DNA of 11,047 bases from Bacteroidota bacterium (GTDB lineage: Bacteria > Bacteroidota > Bacteroidia > UBA8524), in contig DQHT01000097.1 in NCBI GenBank assembly GCA_003531115.1, positions 17,393-28,439 of the forward strand. The letters are read 5' to 3'. A model generated the notes under the pieces. The model had not been told where the DNA came from, made no database searches, and saw only the letters and a list, made by a program, of their open reading frames with translations. How positions within the stretch are numbered: position 1 is the first letter of the stretch; each line of letters opens with the position of its first letter. The position numbers were made by a program, and so were the translations under genes. Positions 1 through 6,936 of this stretch are shown here, one piece after another.

Positions 1-868
1 AGTTTCGTGTCAGCACTTTTTTTTTCGAAAGTCGCCATGCACCCAGGGCAAGAAAGATTGTCAGCACAACCGGGAATTCTTCAGGCAATAAGGCCATTGC
101 AGCGGCAAGTCCGTTGAGTACAGATTGAAGGAAGTCGCCCCGGGTAAAATAAAAAGCAGCCATAACACCCACACTGACCACCGCTCCACCGAAAAAAAGA
201 TTGCGTATCAATCGTTTCATTTCACTTTGTAAGTGGGTGGAGTTTTTTTCGATGGATTGAAGTGAGGTTCCGATTTTTCCGAATTGGGTATCCATACCAG
301 TGCTAAGCACTTTTGCCAGGCCATTACCTTGCACAACCAAGGTTCCACTGAATATTTTGTTTTGGGTGTCCTGAAGTTCCTCTCCACTTGCTTTTATTAC
401 CGGAATGGATTCACCTGTTAAAAGCGATTCATCCAGGGTCAGATTCGCACTTTCCAGGACCAGGGCATCGGCCGGAACGCGGTCGCCTTCGTTTAGTACC
501 AGAATATCATCCGGTACGACCTCTCTACCTGCAATCCTCATTTCCATCCCGTCGCGAATAACCAGAGCACGTGGAGAAGAAAGTTGCCGGAGGGCTTCGA
601 GGGATCTTTCTGTTTTACGGTGTTGGTAAAAAGTGATGAAGATGATCACGAAGACCCAACATAACAAGATGATGCCTTCGTTATAGTCGCCCAAAAGCAC
701 GTAGAGTGCCCCGCAACTGATCAGTAAAATAAACATAGGCTCCTTCATTACTTCAACTGCAATGCGCCAAATTCCTTTGGGTTTTGCTGAAGGCAATTCA
801 TTGTAGCCATGTTCTTTCAGAAGTTCTGCCGCCTTTGCACTCGTTAATCCTTCATTTTTCGTAAACAT
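1..868 (-). CDS. Cation-transporting P-type ATPase, N-terminal part (3' end outside window)
   Basis: The visible 289 residues start at the ATG at 868-866 and run off the left edge just before the DKTGT phosphorylation motif. In order they show a short N-terminal cation-ATPase domain (KAAELLKEHGYNELP, about 13-26), a first membrane hairpin (about 44-80), the actuator domain with DESLLTGES at 146-154 (the dephosphorylation loop), and M3/M4 at about 222-275 ending in PEEFPVV at 262-268. The family pumps cations across the inner membrane using ATP. The M4 motif is PEEFP instead of the PEGLP of Ca2+ pumps; I recall this as typical of a bacterial subgroup, so the ion cannot be read off. The codon after TRN is cut by the edge. 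Upstream, a GGAGG lies 17 bases before the ATG (886-890), too far for a normal ribosome site. The 126-base gap to the divergent gene at 995 shows no full promoter match. Confidence 0.93.
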   Translation of the reverse strand, partial: MFTKNEGLTSAKAAELLKEHGYNELPSAKPKGIWRIAVEVMKEPMFILLISCGALYVLLGDYNEGIILLCWVFVIIFITFYQHRKTERSLEALRQLSSPRALVIRDGMEMRIAGREVVPDDILVLNEGDRVPADALVLESANLTLDESLLTGESIPVIKASGEELQDTQNKIFSGTLVVQGNGLAKVLSTGMDTQFGKIGTSLQSIEKNSTHLQSEMKRLIRNLFFGGAVVSVGVMAAFYFTRGDFLQSVLNGLAAAMALLPEEFPVVLTIFLALGAWRLSKKKVLTRN

Positions 869-994
869 CGGAACGATTAATCACTCCTCCAAGTTAACCA
901 ATCCATGCCATTCGGGAATCACTTTAAAGCATGATTAATATCATTCTTTATACGTATTCGTCTTCCTATTTTTACTCAGGCTAATACTAAAAAT

Positions 995-1501
995 ATGAAC
1001 ACGGCACATTTGCATTTGCTGCTCAATCATTTACCTATGATCGGAACAGTCATGGGAACCCTTATTCTGATTGCAGGATTCCTGTTAAAAAACAACCCCA
1101 CGATCAAACAAACTGCTTTAGGGGTTTTAATCTTTTCTGCTCTCACAGCAATTCCGGCAAACTTAACAGGCGAGGGAGCCGAAGAACTGGTCGAGAAGTT
1201 ACCCGGCATTTCTGAAACAAATATTGAGACCCATGAAGACCTTGGGAAACTTTTCCTGATCGTCATGCTCCTTTTAGGTAGCTTATCGCTCTTAACTTTT
1301 TTGGCGAGTTTGTTTAAAACCAAATTTTCATCTGCCTTATACATCCTGGTATTGGTTTTCTCAATTGGAACCAGTGTGTTTGCAAAAACGGTAGGAACAA
1401 GCGGCGGAGAGATCCGTCATAGCGAAATCCGCAGCGACGCTCCCGGGCAAAATGGCAATGCTCCGGTGCAGGAAAACAATGGGGAGTCGGACGATGATTA
1501 G
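995..1501 (+). CDS. DUF2231-like four-helix membrane protein
   Basis: This 168-residue protein has four predicted membrane helices (about 14-31, 39-57, 84-107, 112-130) and an acidic, disordered tail ending in ESDDD. The N-terminus has the pattern HLHLLLNHLPMIGT (5-18), followed by TGEGAEELVEKLPG (58-71), ETHEDLG (78-84) and GGEIRHSEIR (137-146). This resembles the small integral membrane proteins grouped with DUF2231, which are often found near cytochromes or redox proteins. The paired histidines H12 and H80, each at the end of a helix, could bind haem or a metal, but that is inference. No redox gene is visible nearby. The neighbours are a divergent P-type ATPase and a convergent methyltransferase, whose stop codon lies 36 bases downstream. 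A weak -7-like TATTTTTA is at 967-974 without a convincing -33 partner. Confidence 0.85.
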   Translation: MNTAHLHLLLNHLPMIGTVMGTLILIAGFLLKNNPTIKQTALGVLIFSALTAIPANLTGEGAEELVEKLPGISETNIETHEDLGKLFLIVMLLLGSLSLLTFLASLFKTKFSSALYILVLVFSIGTSVFAKTVGTSGGEIRHSEIRSDAPGQNGNAPVQENNGESDDD

Positions 1502-1537
1502 CAGTTGTGTTTTCTGTCCCTATTTTCTGAAACAGAA

Positions 1538-2302
1538 CTAAGGGCGGGAAATGACCAGTCGTAGCGCACAGGTAAAGGTTGCTTCGCTGCGAAAATGCCC
1601 GTATTTTTTATCCCAAGCTCCCGATTCGAGGTCGTCTTTCAGCGCGCTTACCAATCGGTCTTCCACACCCTCCGGCAAAAAGCCCCAGGCGGATTGGGCT
1701 AGGCGGACTTCTTTTTCCAGAAAAGCCTCAGGTCGGCCGTAAAAGGCTTCCTGAAATCCATCAATGCAATCTAAAGGGATGGGGATGGGAACAATTTCAC
1801 AGTTTCCTCCGAGAGCATTTTCGATAAAGTTTATAGTCGGGTAGCGTGCTTTTTCAACGGCGATCAATTCGGGGAAATAGGCTGCATTCCAAAAGTTGTC
1901 GAGCTCATTCGGATCAAAAGTCATGATAATGACCTGCCCGCGTGTTACCCGGCGCAGTTCCCGTAAACCTTTGGCAATATCGGGCCAGTGATGAACAGTA
2001 ACCATGGCCATGGAGGCGTCAAAGGTTTTATCGTCAAAGGGCAGATGATCGGCTTTGGCATTTATGGCCGGGACTTTCGCGTTTTTTCCGCGTTGAGCCC
2101 GCATAACCTGAGAAGGTTCAACAGCGATCACATAGCGGTCCGCAGGTTCATAAGAGCCGGCACCTGCACCCACATTTAAAATTGTTTTTGCATCGCCCAA
2201 TGCCCGTGTCACGTATTCAGCGATCCGGGGGTCAGTTTGCCGGTAACCCGAATATTTTTGTCCGAGTTTATCATAATCAAATGCAGGGTTTTCTATTTTC
2301 AT
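1538..2302 (-). CDS. Class I SAM-dependent methyltransferase
   Basis: The protein has 254 residues, starting at the ATG at 2302-2300. The Rossmann core of the Methyltransf_11/25 type is clear: motif I ILNVGAGAGSYEP at 41-53 (SAM binding), the acidic end of beta-2 in VIAVEPS at 58-64 (E62 would bind the ribose hydroxyls), ADHLPFDDKTFD at 84-95 before beta-4, and VTVHHW at 101-106. It begins with the DYDKLGQKYSGYR segment usual in ubiquinone/menaquinone-methyltransferase relatives. The substrate cannot be inferred; the C-terminal third (about 130-254) has no motif I recognise. The gene is transcribed alone, divergent from the membrane protein at 2366 and convergent with the DUF2231-like gene. 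Confidence 0.93.
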   Translation of the reverse strand: MKIENPAFDYDKLGQKYSGYRQTDPRIAEYVTRALGDAKTILNVGAGAGSYEPADRYVIAVEPSQVMRAQRGKNAKVPAINAKADHLPFDDKTFDASMAMVTVHHWPDIAKGLRELRRVTRGQVIIMTFDPNELDNFWNAAYFPELIAVEKARYPTINFIENALGGNCEIVPIPIPLDCIDGFQEAFYGRPEAFLEKEVRLAQSAWGFLPEGVEDRLVSALKDDLESGAWDKKYGHFRSEATFTCALRLVISRP

Positions 2303-2341
2303 TTATTTCTATCTGATAGATTTTCCGGGTTATTCCAATTA

Positions 2342-2349
2342 CAAAACTA
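2342..2349 (-). promoter_or_regulatory. Candidate -7 element for the methyltransferase
   Basis: Read on the minus strand this is TAGTTTTG, an exact match to the Bacteroidota -7 consensus TAnnTTTG. It would start transcription about 33 bases before the ATG at 2302. No TTTG is seen at the expected -33 distance, so the call rests on one box only. Confidence 0.3.
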
Positions 2350-2365
2350 CATTATATTTACTCCG

Positions 2366-3388
2366 ATGAATGTTAAGAGCAACCACATCCTCAAGGCGAT
2401 CTGTCTCGTTTCTGCTTTGTTTTCAGCCATTATTTGGGTGTCTTTTTTTATTTCGTTTTTCGGCGAAGAACACAAACTGGATTATTTCCTCCAGAACCCA
2501 AATATGGCCACCTATCCCTTGTTTTGTGTGTTTTCGATCATCATTTTGGTCAAGGCAAATTCGAACAGGGGGGTGCTATTGTTTTCTTTATTTCTGTCAC
2601 TGATATCTCAAAATATAGCGATCACCCATCATCTAAGTGAACACCCATATTTTGAATGGATGTCGACAATAAGTTTTATCCTTACCTCCTTTATTTTTAT
2701 TAGATCGTTTCAGAATTTTCCACAACCTATATCTCACGCACATATCGATGCGGAATTTCCAAAAAGCAGCATTTTAAAGGGCTATTTAAAGGCTTTTCTG
2801 AGCAAGTACATGGGACTTTATTTTGCGCTGGCCATTTGTACGCTCAGTATCCTTTTTACCGGTAATCCGATCATGAAAGCCTGTGCTTTATTTACCGCAT
2901 TTACTACAGGTTTGCTTTTCCTGTACCTGAATTATAAAATTTCTTCTCCTTCTAACCGGAATAAGATCGTGTGGCTTTTTTGGGGTTTTCTGAGTTATCT
3001 TTTGTTGACCGTTCTCTATGTCGTGTTGACGTATACCAGCCCTGAAATACTCCTGGAGGTTTCTATCCTGTTTAAAATATTGAGAGCCTTGCCGATCTTC
3101 ATTGCCGTTACAATGTGCCTGTTCTTTTTCGACACCTTCGATACGGGAGTGATCATTCGTCGGACCCTCGTAGACGGGGGAATTTTTATCGTTATTGTTT
3201 TTTTATACAATACGATAGAGCATTATTTTCTTCACTGGTTAAGCCATAAATTTCATATATCCAATGTGCTGATCTCTTCCGTGCTTTCAGGATTTTTTGT
3301 ATTGATATTTAGTCCGATCCACCATAAATTTATGCATGTATTGGATGGGAAATTCAGGAGAAAAGAGAAGGAAAATAGCCTTCATTAA
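2366..3388 (+). CDS. Polytopic membrane protein resembling a sensor membrane module, without an output domain
   Basis: I chose the ATG at 2366, which gives 340 residues. An in-frame start at 2237 would add 43 residues but would lie inside the divergent methyltransferase gene. About ten hydrophobic segments are visible (about 8-32, 47-64, 68-86, 98-116, 147-166, 170-189, 200-223, 238-255, 270-288, 299-316). The region 197-330 follows the pattern of the membrane part of some bacterial sensor kinases and SpoIIE-type phosphatases: NRNKIVWLFWG, then FFDTFDTGVIIRRTLVDGG (254-272, compare D-D-VIxRTLVYG), then FSPIHHKFMHVLDGKFRR (315-332, compare FxPLRxxxQxxVDRxFxR). In those proteins a GAF, kinase or phosphatase domain follows. 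Here the protein stops nine residues later, three bases before the end of the convergent ABC permease. A weak -7 box (TATATTTA, 2353-2360) would make the transcript nearly leaderless. Confidence 0.82.
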   Translation: MNVKSNHILKAICLVSALFSAIIWVSFFISFFGEEHKLDYFLQNPNMATYPLFCVFSIIILVKANSNRGVLLFSLFLSLISQNIAITHHLSEHPYFEWMSTISFILTSFIFIRSFQNFPQPISHAHIDAEFPKSSILKGYLKAFLSKYMGLYFALAICTLSILFTGNPIMKACALFTAFTTGLLFLYLNYKISSPSNRNKIVWLFWGFLSYLLLTVLYVVLTYTSPEILLEVSILFKILRALPIFIAVTMCLFFFDTFDTGVIIRRTLVDGGIFIVIVFLYNTIEHYFLHWLSHKFHISNVLISSVLSGFFVLIFSPIHHKFMHVLDGKFRRKEKENSLH

Positions 3389-3391
3389 AAT

Positions 3392-4180
3392 TCATTTCGT
3401 CTGGTCGGCATTTTTCCAATAAAATATAGTGGCCAAATAACCTGCCAGGCTGGTCAGGATCAAAATGGTGTAACTCCAGGAATCGAGCAACATTTTATAT
3501 TCTCCACCTGAACCACTGTACAATCCGGGAATTGACCAGGGGAAATAGGAACCGTAACCGGTAGCGGCGATTATTTGAGAGAAGACCAATGTTAAAGCCA
3601 CAAAACCTAAAGGTGCCAGATAACCTTTGCCCCAAATAGCGAAAAAAGCAATAGGCACGCCAATTAAAACGGTGAGGAGGGTCGTAATAAAATAGTCAGA
3701 GAGAAGTGGGGATAGGATTCCGGCTTCAGGTGCCGGCAGTTGTAAAAAGAGCCCGATCAGGAGTCCGAGTAATAAATTAGAAACCGACAAAACAAAACAC
3801 CACAGCACATACACCATAAATTTCGCATTCAGGATTTTTGTCCGTGAAGTAGGAAGTGAGAGCAGGTCCTTCGCCGTGCCTTCCGAATACTCCCGTCCGA
3901 AGATCCAGCTGGCCACAAATCCAAAAACCATTACGCCGCCAACACCCACGGCTTGCGTCAATAAACCAATATAGGATTTCCAATTGGCCTCAAAATTCAT
4001 GGCCTGGGTTTTTGCTGCCAGTCCGCCTGTTTTAGCTAAAGCCTCCGGGTCCTGGATAATGAGGATAAATACGCCACCCATAATTGGCGCTAATCCAAAA
4101 GCAATGAATGTTGCCCACAATATGTTGGCGTACCTGTTTTTTAAAAACTCCGCTTGTATAGCATGTAGTTGCTGTTTCAT
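3392..4180 (-). CDS. ABC-2 type exporter permease (BcrB-like)
   Basis: The 262-residue protein has about six membrane helices (20-42, 77-95, 122-147, 163-181, 187-206, 236-256). The segment ASWIFGREYSEGTAKDLLSL after the second helix (90-109), followed by PTSRTKILNAK (110-120), is characteristic of permeases that pair with bacitracin- or lantibiotic-immunity ATPases (BcrB and LanE/G relatives). It would form the channel of an inner-membrane exporter, with the ATPase encoded just upstream. Its ATG (4180-4178) follows the ATPase stop codon (4183-4181) with no gap, so the two are very probably co-transcribed and translationally coupled. The substrate is unknown; no peptide precursor or modification enzyme is nearby. 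The stop is three bases from the end of the convergent gene at 2366-3388. Confidence 0.92.
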   Translation of the reverse strand: MKQQLHAIQAEFLKNRYANILWATFIAFGLAPIMGGVFILIIQDPEALAKTGGLAAKTQAMNFEANWKSYIGLLTQAVGVGGVMVFGFVASWIFGREYSEGTAKDLLSLPTSRTKILNAKFMVYVLWCFVLSVSNLLLGLLIGLFLQLPAPEAGILSPLLSDYFITTLLTVLIGVPIAFFAIWGKGYLAPLGFVALTLVFSQIIAATGYGSYFPWSIPGLYSGSGGEYKMLLDSWSYTILILTSLAGYLATIFYWKNADQTK

Positions 4181-5086
4181 TTAGGCTTTATGTCGAATGG
4201 TACGTAAAAAATACATTTCCAGGTCTTCGGTGAATTGATAGACCTGCTTTGGTGGGAGGTTTCTTTCGACCAGCAGTTTGGAAATTTCTTCAGGATTAGA
4301 AAGCGCTTCCTTGTTGGTAATCGCTATTTCATCTTCTTCTGTCAGCACTGCTTTGTACCCTGAGGCAGTTAGCTCCTGAACCGCTTTTGCGTTGTTGTTT
4401 GTGGCGACAAGAATTTTTTTGATAAGCTGGTCAGTAAGTTCATTGGTGGTGAGTTCTTTTACCAGTTTACCTTCGTGAATAATGCCGATACGGTTGGCTA
4501 CTTTAGAAATTTCTCCCAGAATATGACTGGAAAGAAAAATCGTTGAACCTTGATTCGCCAGGTCCCTGAGCAGTTCCCTCACTTCTACAATTCCTTCCGG
4601 GTCCAAGCCGTTTATCGGCTCATCAAGGATCAATAGTTTTGGTTGGTGCATGAGTGCCTTGGCCAGGCCCAGGCGCTGCTGATTTCCGAGGGATAGAACT
4701 TTGGCTTTTTTGTCCTTATAAGGGGTCAACTTTAATTTATGGATGATGGCATCGATCAATGCCGGATTGTTCAGTTGACGAAGTTTATAATAGATCTTTA
4801 AGTTTTCAATGACGGAAAGGTTAGGGTAGGCATAGGGCGTTTCTACCAGATAACCGATATCATTCCATTGATCAAATTGGGGTGTAAGTTTTTTTCCAAA
4901 TAAATGAATGTCGCCCTGGTCGGGTTTGATCATGCCCAGGAGCATCCGGATCAATGTTGTTTTACCTGCACCGTTCAATCCAAGAAAGCCATAAATCTCT
5001 CCTTCTTTAACATGGATAGACAGGTTGTCGGAAGCAGGGGTGGTGCCGAAGTGTTTGGTGAGTGAGGTAGTTTTGATTATTTCCAT
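4181..5086 (-). CDS. ABC exporter ATP-binding protein (BcrA/LanF-like)
   Basis: The protein has 301 residues. It has Walker A GLNGAGKTT at 36-44, signature LSLGNQQRLGLA at 131-142, Walker B LLILDEP at 151-157, D-loop NGLDPEG at 159-165 and switch histidine H188. The Q-loop position reads GYLVETP (78-84), with glutamate E82 in place of glutamine. This 'E-loop' is established for lantibiotic-immunity ATPases such as NisF/SpaF/MutF and supports assignment to that branch. Residues from about 205 to 301 form the accessory C-terminal region common in BcrA-type proteins. The protein powers export through the permease encoded immediately downstream. Upstream of the ATG at 5086-5084 lies a small hairpin (ATAGC/GCTAT) and then a non-coding or degenerate stretch; no clear promoter was found. 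Confidence 0.95.
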   Translation of the reverse strand: MEIIKTTSLTKHFGTTPASDNLSIHVKEGEIYGFLGLNGAGKTTLIRMLLGMIKPDQGDIHLFGKKLTPQFDQWNDIGYLVETPYAYPNLSVIENLKIYYKLRQLNNPALIDAIIHKLKLTPYKDKKAKVLSLGNQQRLGLAKALMHQPKLLILDEPINGLDPEGIVEVRELLRDLANQGSTIFLSSHILGEISKVANRIGIIHEGKLVKELTTNELTDQLIKKILVATNNNAKAVQELTASGYKAVLTEEDEIAITNKEALSNPEEISKLLVERNLPPKQVYQFTEDLEMYFLRTIRHKA

Positions 5087-5113
5087 TCAGATGGATAGCA
5101 GAAGCTATTTGAC

Positions 5114-5329
5114 TTATTTCCATTCATTATGAAGGATTTGTTCAACCCATGAAATTTTCTTTGCAATTTCCTCTTTTTCATGATCATAAAAAGCTTTTTC
5201 TAATTTTTGAAGAAGCTTATCGGATAGGAGCCAGGACTTGAATTCAGCTATATTTTTCGAATTCTTTTCCGTCTGATACTGTAAATAACTCCTGCAATCA
5301 GACCTGTCAGTCCGCCCAAATAGCTGAAG
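5114..5329 (-). pseudogene. Start-less open stretch, probable gene remnant
   Basis: Between the ABC ATPase and the 180-residue membrane protein, one minus-strand frame stays open for 71 codons. Its stop is TAA at 5116-5114. The last 45 or so residues read like a genuine helical C-terminus, for example AEFKSWLLSDKLLQKL followed by HEKEEIAKKISWVEQ. There is no ATG, GTG or TTG in frame. The upstream third overlaps the end of the gene at 5248-5790 in another frame (-1 relative to it). The simplest readings are the 3' end of a gene whose front was replaced by the 5248-5790 gene, or a frameshift at the seam. I do not recognise the family, and chance openness is possible at this length. Confidence 0.35.
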
Positions 5330-5790
5330 TTATGCATAGAGCCTACTGCTATAAAGTTTTCCCTGTCAATCAGATTCTCGGGAAGCCACCAATCTACTCC
5401 TGCATCCGCCAAATACAATTTTCCAAAGGCAAGGCCAATCAATCCCGTGGCAAAAGCAACTAGAACCGTGATCAAAATCGCTTTTAAAGTAACGCGAAAC
5501 ATCTGATTGCTGTTTTCATGTACCAGTCCTATAAGCCCGAGAATGAGTCCGATGGGCAGTCCCATCCACCAGGTAGCAAGAAAACCAACCTGAGAAATCT
5601 GAATCCGCGGATTTGGAAAAATGGCTTCATTTCCTTCGTCCATCAGTCCGAATTGATAGAATTTGAACTTGGTATAATACTCAGGTGAGATGGTGTAGGT
5701 CAGTTGATCGTGCAGGATGCCGTATAATCCGCCGAAGAGGGGGGCGAGGAGGATGATCAGGATTAAGGTTAGTATTTTGTTGATATTCAT
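5248..5790 (-). CDS. Small four-helix membrane protein of unknown function
   Basis: The 180-residue protein has hydrophobic segments at about 5-25, 68-90, 101-123 and 155-171 and a basic C-terminus (RRKRIRKI). The first loop, HDQLTYTISPEYYTKFKFYQF (27-47), and the fourth-helix lead-in GSMHNFSYLGG (150-160) look conserved. I recall similar uncharacterised membrane proteins with a HDQxTYxISPEYxTKFKF pattern in several bacteria, but no function. The long loop after helix 1 (26-67) probably faces the periplasm. The ATG is at 5790-5788, preceded by a weak -7-like TATATTTC (5816-5809 read on the minus strand). It lies 71 bases downstream of the 144-residue gene and may share its transcript. Confidence 0.78.
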   Translation of the reverse strand: MNINKILTLILIILLAPLFGGLYGILHDQLTYTISPEYYTKFKFYQFGLMDEGNEAIFPNPRIQISQVGFLATWWMGLPIGLILGLIGLVHENSNQMFRVTLKAILITVLVAFATGLIGLAFGKLYLADAGVDWWLPENLIDRENFIAVGSMHNFSYLGGLTGLIAGVIYSIRRKRIRKI

Positions 5791-5861
5791 TTAAATCGTA
5801 AAGGAACAGAAATATAACAAAATAGAAGGTACATGCTCTGGTAAATAACTCCTGTCCACCT

Positions 5862-6296
5862 CTAATTACAATCAGAAAAAAAATAAACTTCTAAGTCTTC
5901 GGTTTCAGGGATTTCGGTTGCACAAACCAGTAGCACATCGGATATGTTCGTCTTAAGCTCAACATTTTTCATTGGATATTTACCCAAAAGGGAATCTGGA
6001 AAGGCGGTGAATGAACCAATCCCATAGCACCTGGCACACCATTTTTGATTTTTCAAAAATTCTTCAAAATCTTTCTTGTTCATTTTGCATTTAACAACAG
6101 AACCATTCCCATCCATACGCACATTAACCCACCACCTGTAACTTTCAAATTCAATCGCTGTTGTTGTTAAAGGAACATCTATGCCGTGGTTATAGCTGAT
6201 CGCATAGATCGTATTCGTTCGGGTAAATAATCTAAACGCAAAATAGGCGCTTAACATTAACCCTATTATGATCATCAAATAGTGCCGGCTTTTCAT
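5862..6296 (-). CDS. Hypothetical membrane-anchored protein with a CxxC motif
   Basis: I do not recognise this 144-residue protein. A short basic N-terminus (MKSRHY) is followed by one hydrophobic helix (about 6-24), consistent with an uncleaved anchor or signal sequence, so the rest is probably periplasmic. The soluble part has a tryptophan-rich strand (YRWWVNVRMDG, 53-63), KNQKWCARCYGIGS (82-95) with a CxxC pair at 87 and 90, and further cysteines at 70, 125 and 143. The CxxC could be a disulfide or a metal site, but no thioredoxin or zinc-ribbon fold is evident. A promoter candidate lies about 70 bases upstream of the start codon. Confidence 0.65.
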   Translation of the reverse strand: MKSRHYLMIIIGLMLSAYFAFRLFTRTNTIYAISYNHGIDVPLTTTAIEFESYRWWVNVRMDGNGSVVKCKMNKKDFEEFLKNQKWCARCYGIGSFTAFPDSLLGKYPMKNVELKTNISDVLLVCATEIPETEDLEVYFFSDCN

Positions 6297-6371
6297 TTGA
6301 GACTCGTTTTTGAAACTTATTTTCTGAGTGATGTTGTCAGATCGAATTCAGATAGGCTAACAAAAATTGAA

Positions 6372-6403
6372 CAAACCTACTGTTTTAACCTTTATCTATT
6401 AAA
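6372..6403 (-). promoter_or_regulatory. Candidate promoter for the 144-residue protein gene
   Basis: Read on the minus strand there is TTTA at 6403-6400 (one mismatch to the -33 TTTG), a 20-base spacer, and TAGGTTTG at 6379-6372, an exact match to TAnnTTTG. This would start transcription near 6366 and leave an untranslated leader of about 70 bases. The -33 box overlaps the end of the small open stretch at 6392-6520. Confidence 0.4.
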
Positions 6404-6520
6404 CGGATTCCCAAGCATCCTATTGTCAGCATATTTGTTTATAACAGAATCAACATTATGATTGCCGTACAGGCGCTCAACGCGGTCAGGCATCTTGCCC
6501 TCCAGCGACTGAATCCTGCG
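6392..6520 (-). pseudogene. Short open stretch, gene remnant or 33-residue small protein
   Basis: The 247-base gap between 6297 and 6543 contains a minus-strand frame open for 42 sense codons, ending at TAA 6394-6392. The sequence looks protein-like: RRIQSLEGK, then MPDRVERLYG and NKYADNRMLGNPFNR. A methionine at 6493-6491 preceded at about six bases by GGAGGG would give a 33-residue peptide, but Shine-Dalgarno sites are uncommon in this phylum. An adjacent frame just upstream (KPIDEIAQ) could be the preceding part of the same gene if one base was lost or gained. A C-terminal remnant of a larger gene seems more likely than a working small gene. The family is unknown. Confidence 0.3.
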
Positions 6521-6543
6521 CTATTTCGTCTATCGGTTTTTAA

Positions 6544-6936
6544 TCAATGCAAATGAAATCCTCCGTTCCAAAATGAATGACCATGCGTATTTCCCCAACC
6601 TGAATGGGTATGATATAAAGGTAGGGCAAGAACCAATGCAATTATAGCAAATGAAATAACAACGATTCGAATCCATCTGCGGTCTAAGCTCTTAATAATC
6701 AGGGAAGACAATGCTAGGGCAGAAATCAGTATTCCAATCACCTTGAACACAAATCCACCTGTACATATCCAGTAACCAAACATGGGATCCAAACCATTCC
6801 AGGAACTTGGTAGGAAATGATCTTGCTTGAGAACCCATTCAATACATTTCGGACCGTTTAATAGATGTTGGTTTTCAAAAAGGCTATGTCCGAGTATGAG
6901 AATACAAGCTGCTACCAGGATAATTTTTCTATTCAT
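6544..6936 (-). CDS. Small membrane protein with histidine-rich C-terminus
   Basis: The frame is open from 6978, but I prefer the paired ATGs at 6939 and 6936, which sit at the end of the upstream gene (ATGATGAATAG overlaps its stop by 8-11 bases). From 6936 the protein has 130 residues. It shows an N-terminal helix (about 3-18), two more helices (about 62-81 and 90-107), and a tail of about 23 residues with three HxH motifs: HTH at 109-111, HGH at 118-120 and HLH at 128-130, spaced with glycine, asparagine and tryptophan. Cysteines occur at 11, 31 and 58. The tail suggests binding of a transition metal at the membrane surface, by inference only; I do not recognise the family. The overlap suggests co-translation with the DUF1841-like gene. 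Confidence 0.65.
   Translation of the reverse strand: MNRKIILVAACILILGHSLFENQHLLNGPKCIEWVLKQDHFLPSSWNGLDPMFGYWICTGGFVFKVIGILISALALSSLIIKSLDRRWIRIVVISFAIIALVLALPLYHTHSGWGNTHGHSFWNGGFHLH

Noticed and set aside
405..629. Open frame of 74 codons on the plus strand
   Set aside because: Lies antisense inside the clearly coding P-type ATPase actuator region; composition is not protein-like.
1502..1537. Small hairpin TTCTG-AAA-CAGAA between convergent genes
   Set aside because: Five-base, AT-rich stem with no T run on either side; too weak to call a terminator.
2237..2365. Possible longer N-terminus of the polytopic membrane protein
   Set aside because: It would overlap the divergent methyltransferase start, and the first membrane helix follows naturally from the ATG at 2366.
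5248..5262. Programmed -1 frameshift joining the 180-residue protein to the downstream frame
   Set aside because: The A-rich seam (CGAAAAATATAG) does not form a proper slippery heptamer in the zero frame, so a simple indel or an unrelated remnant fits better.
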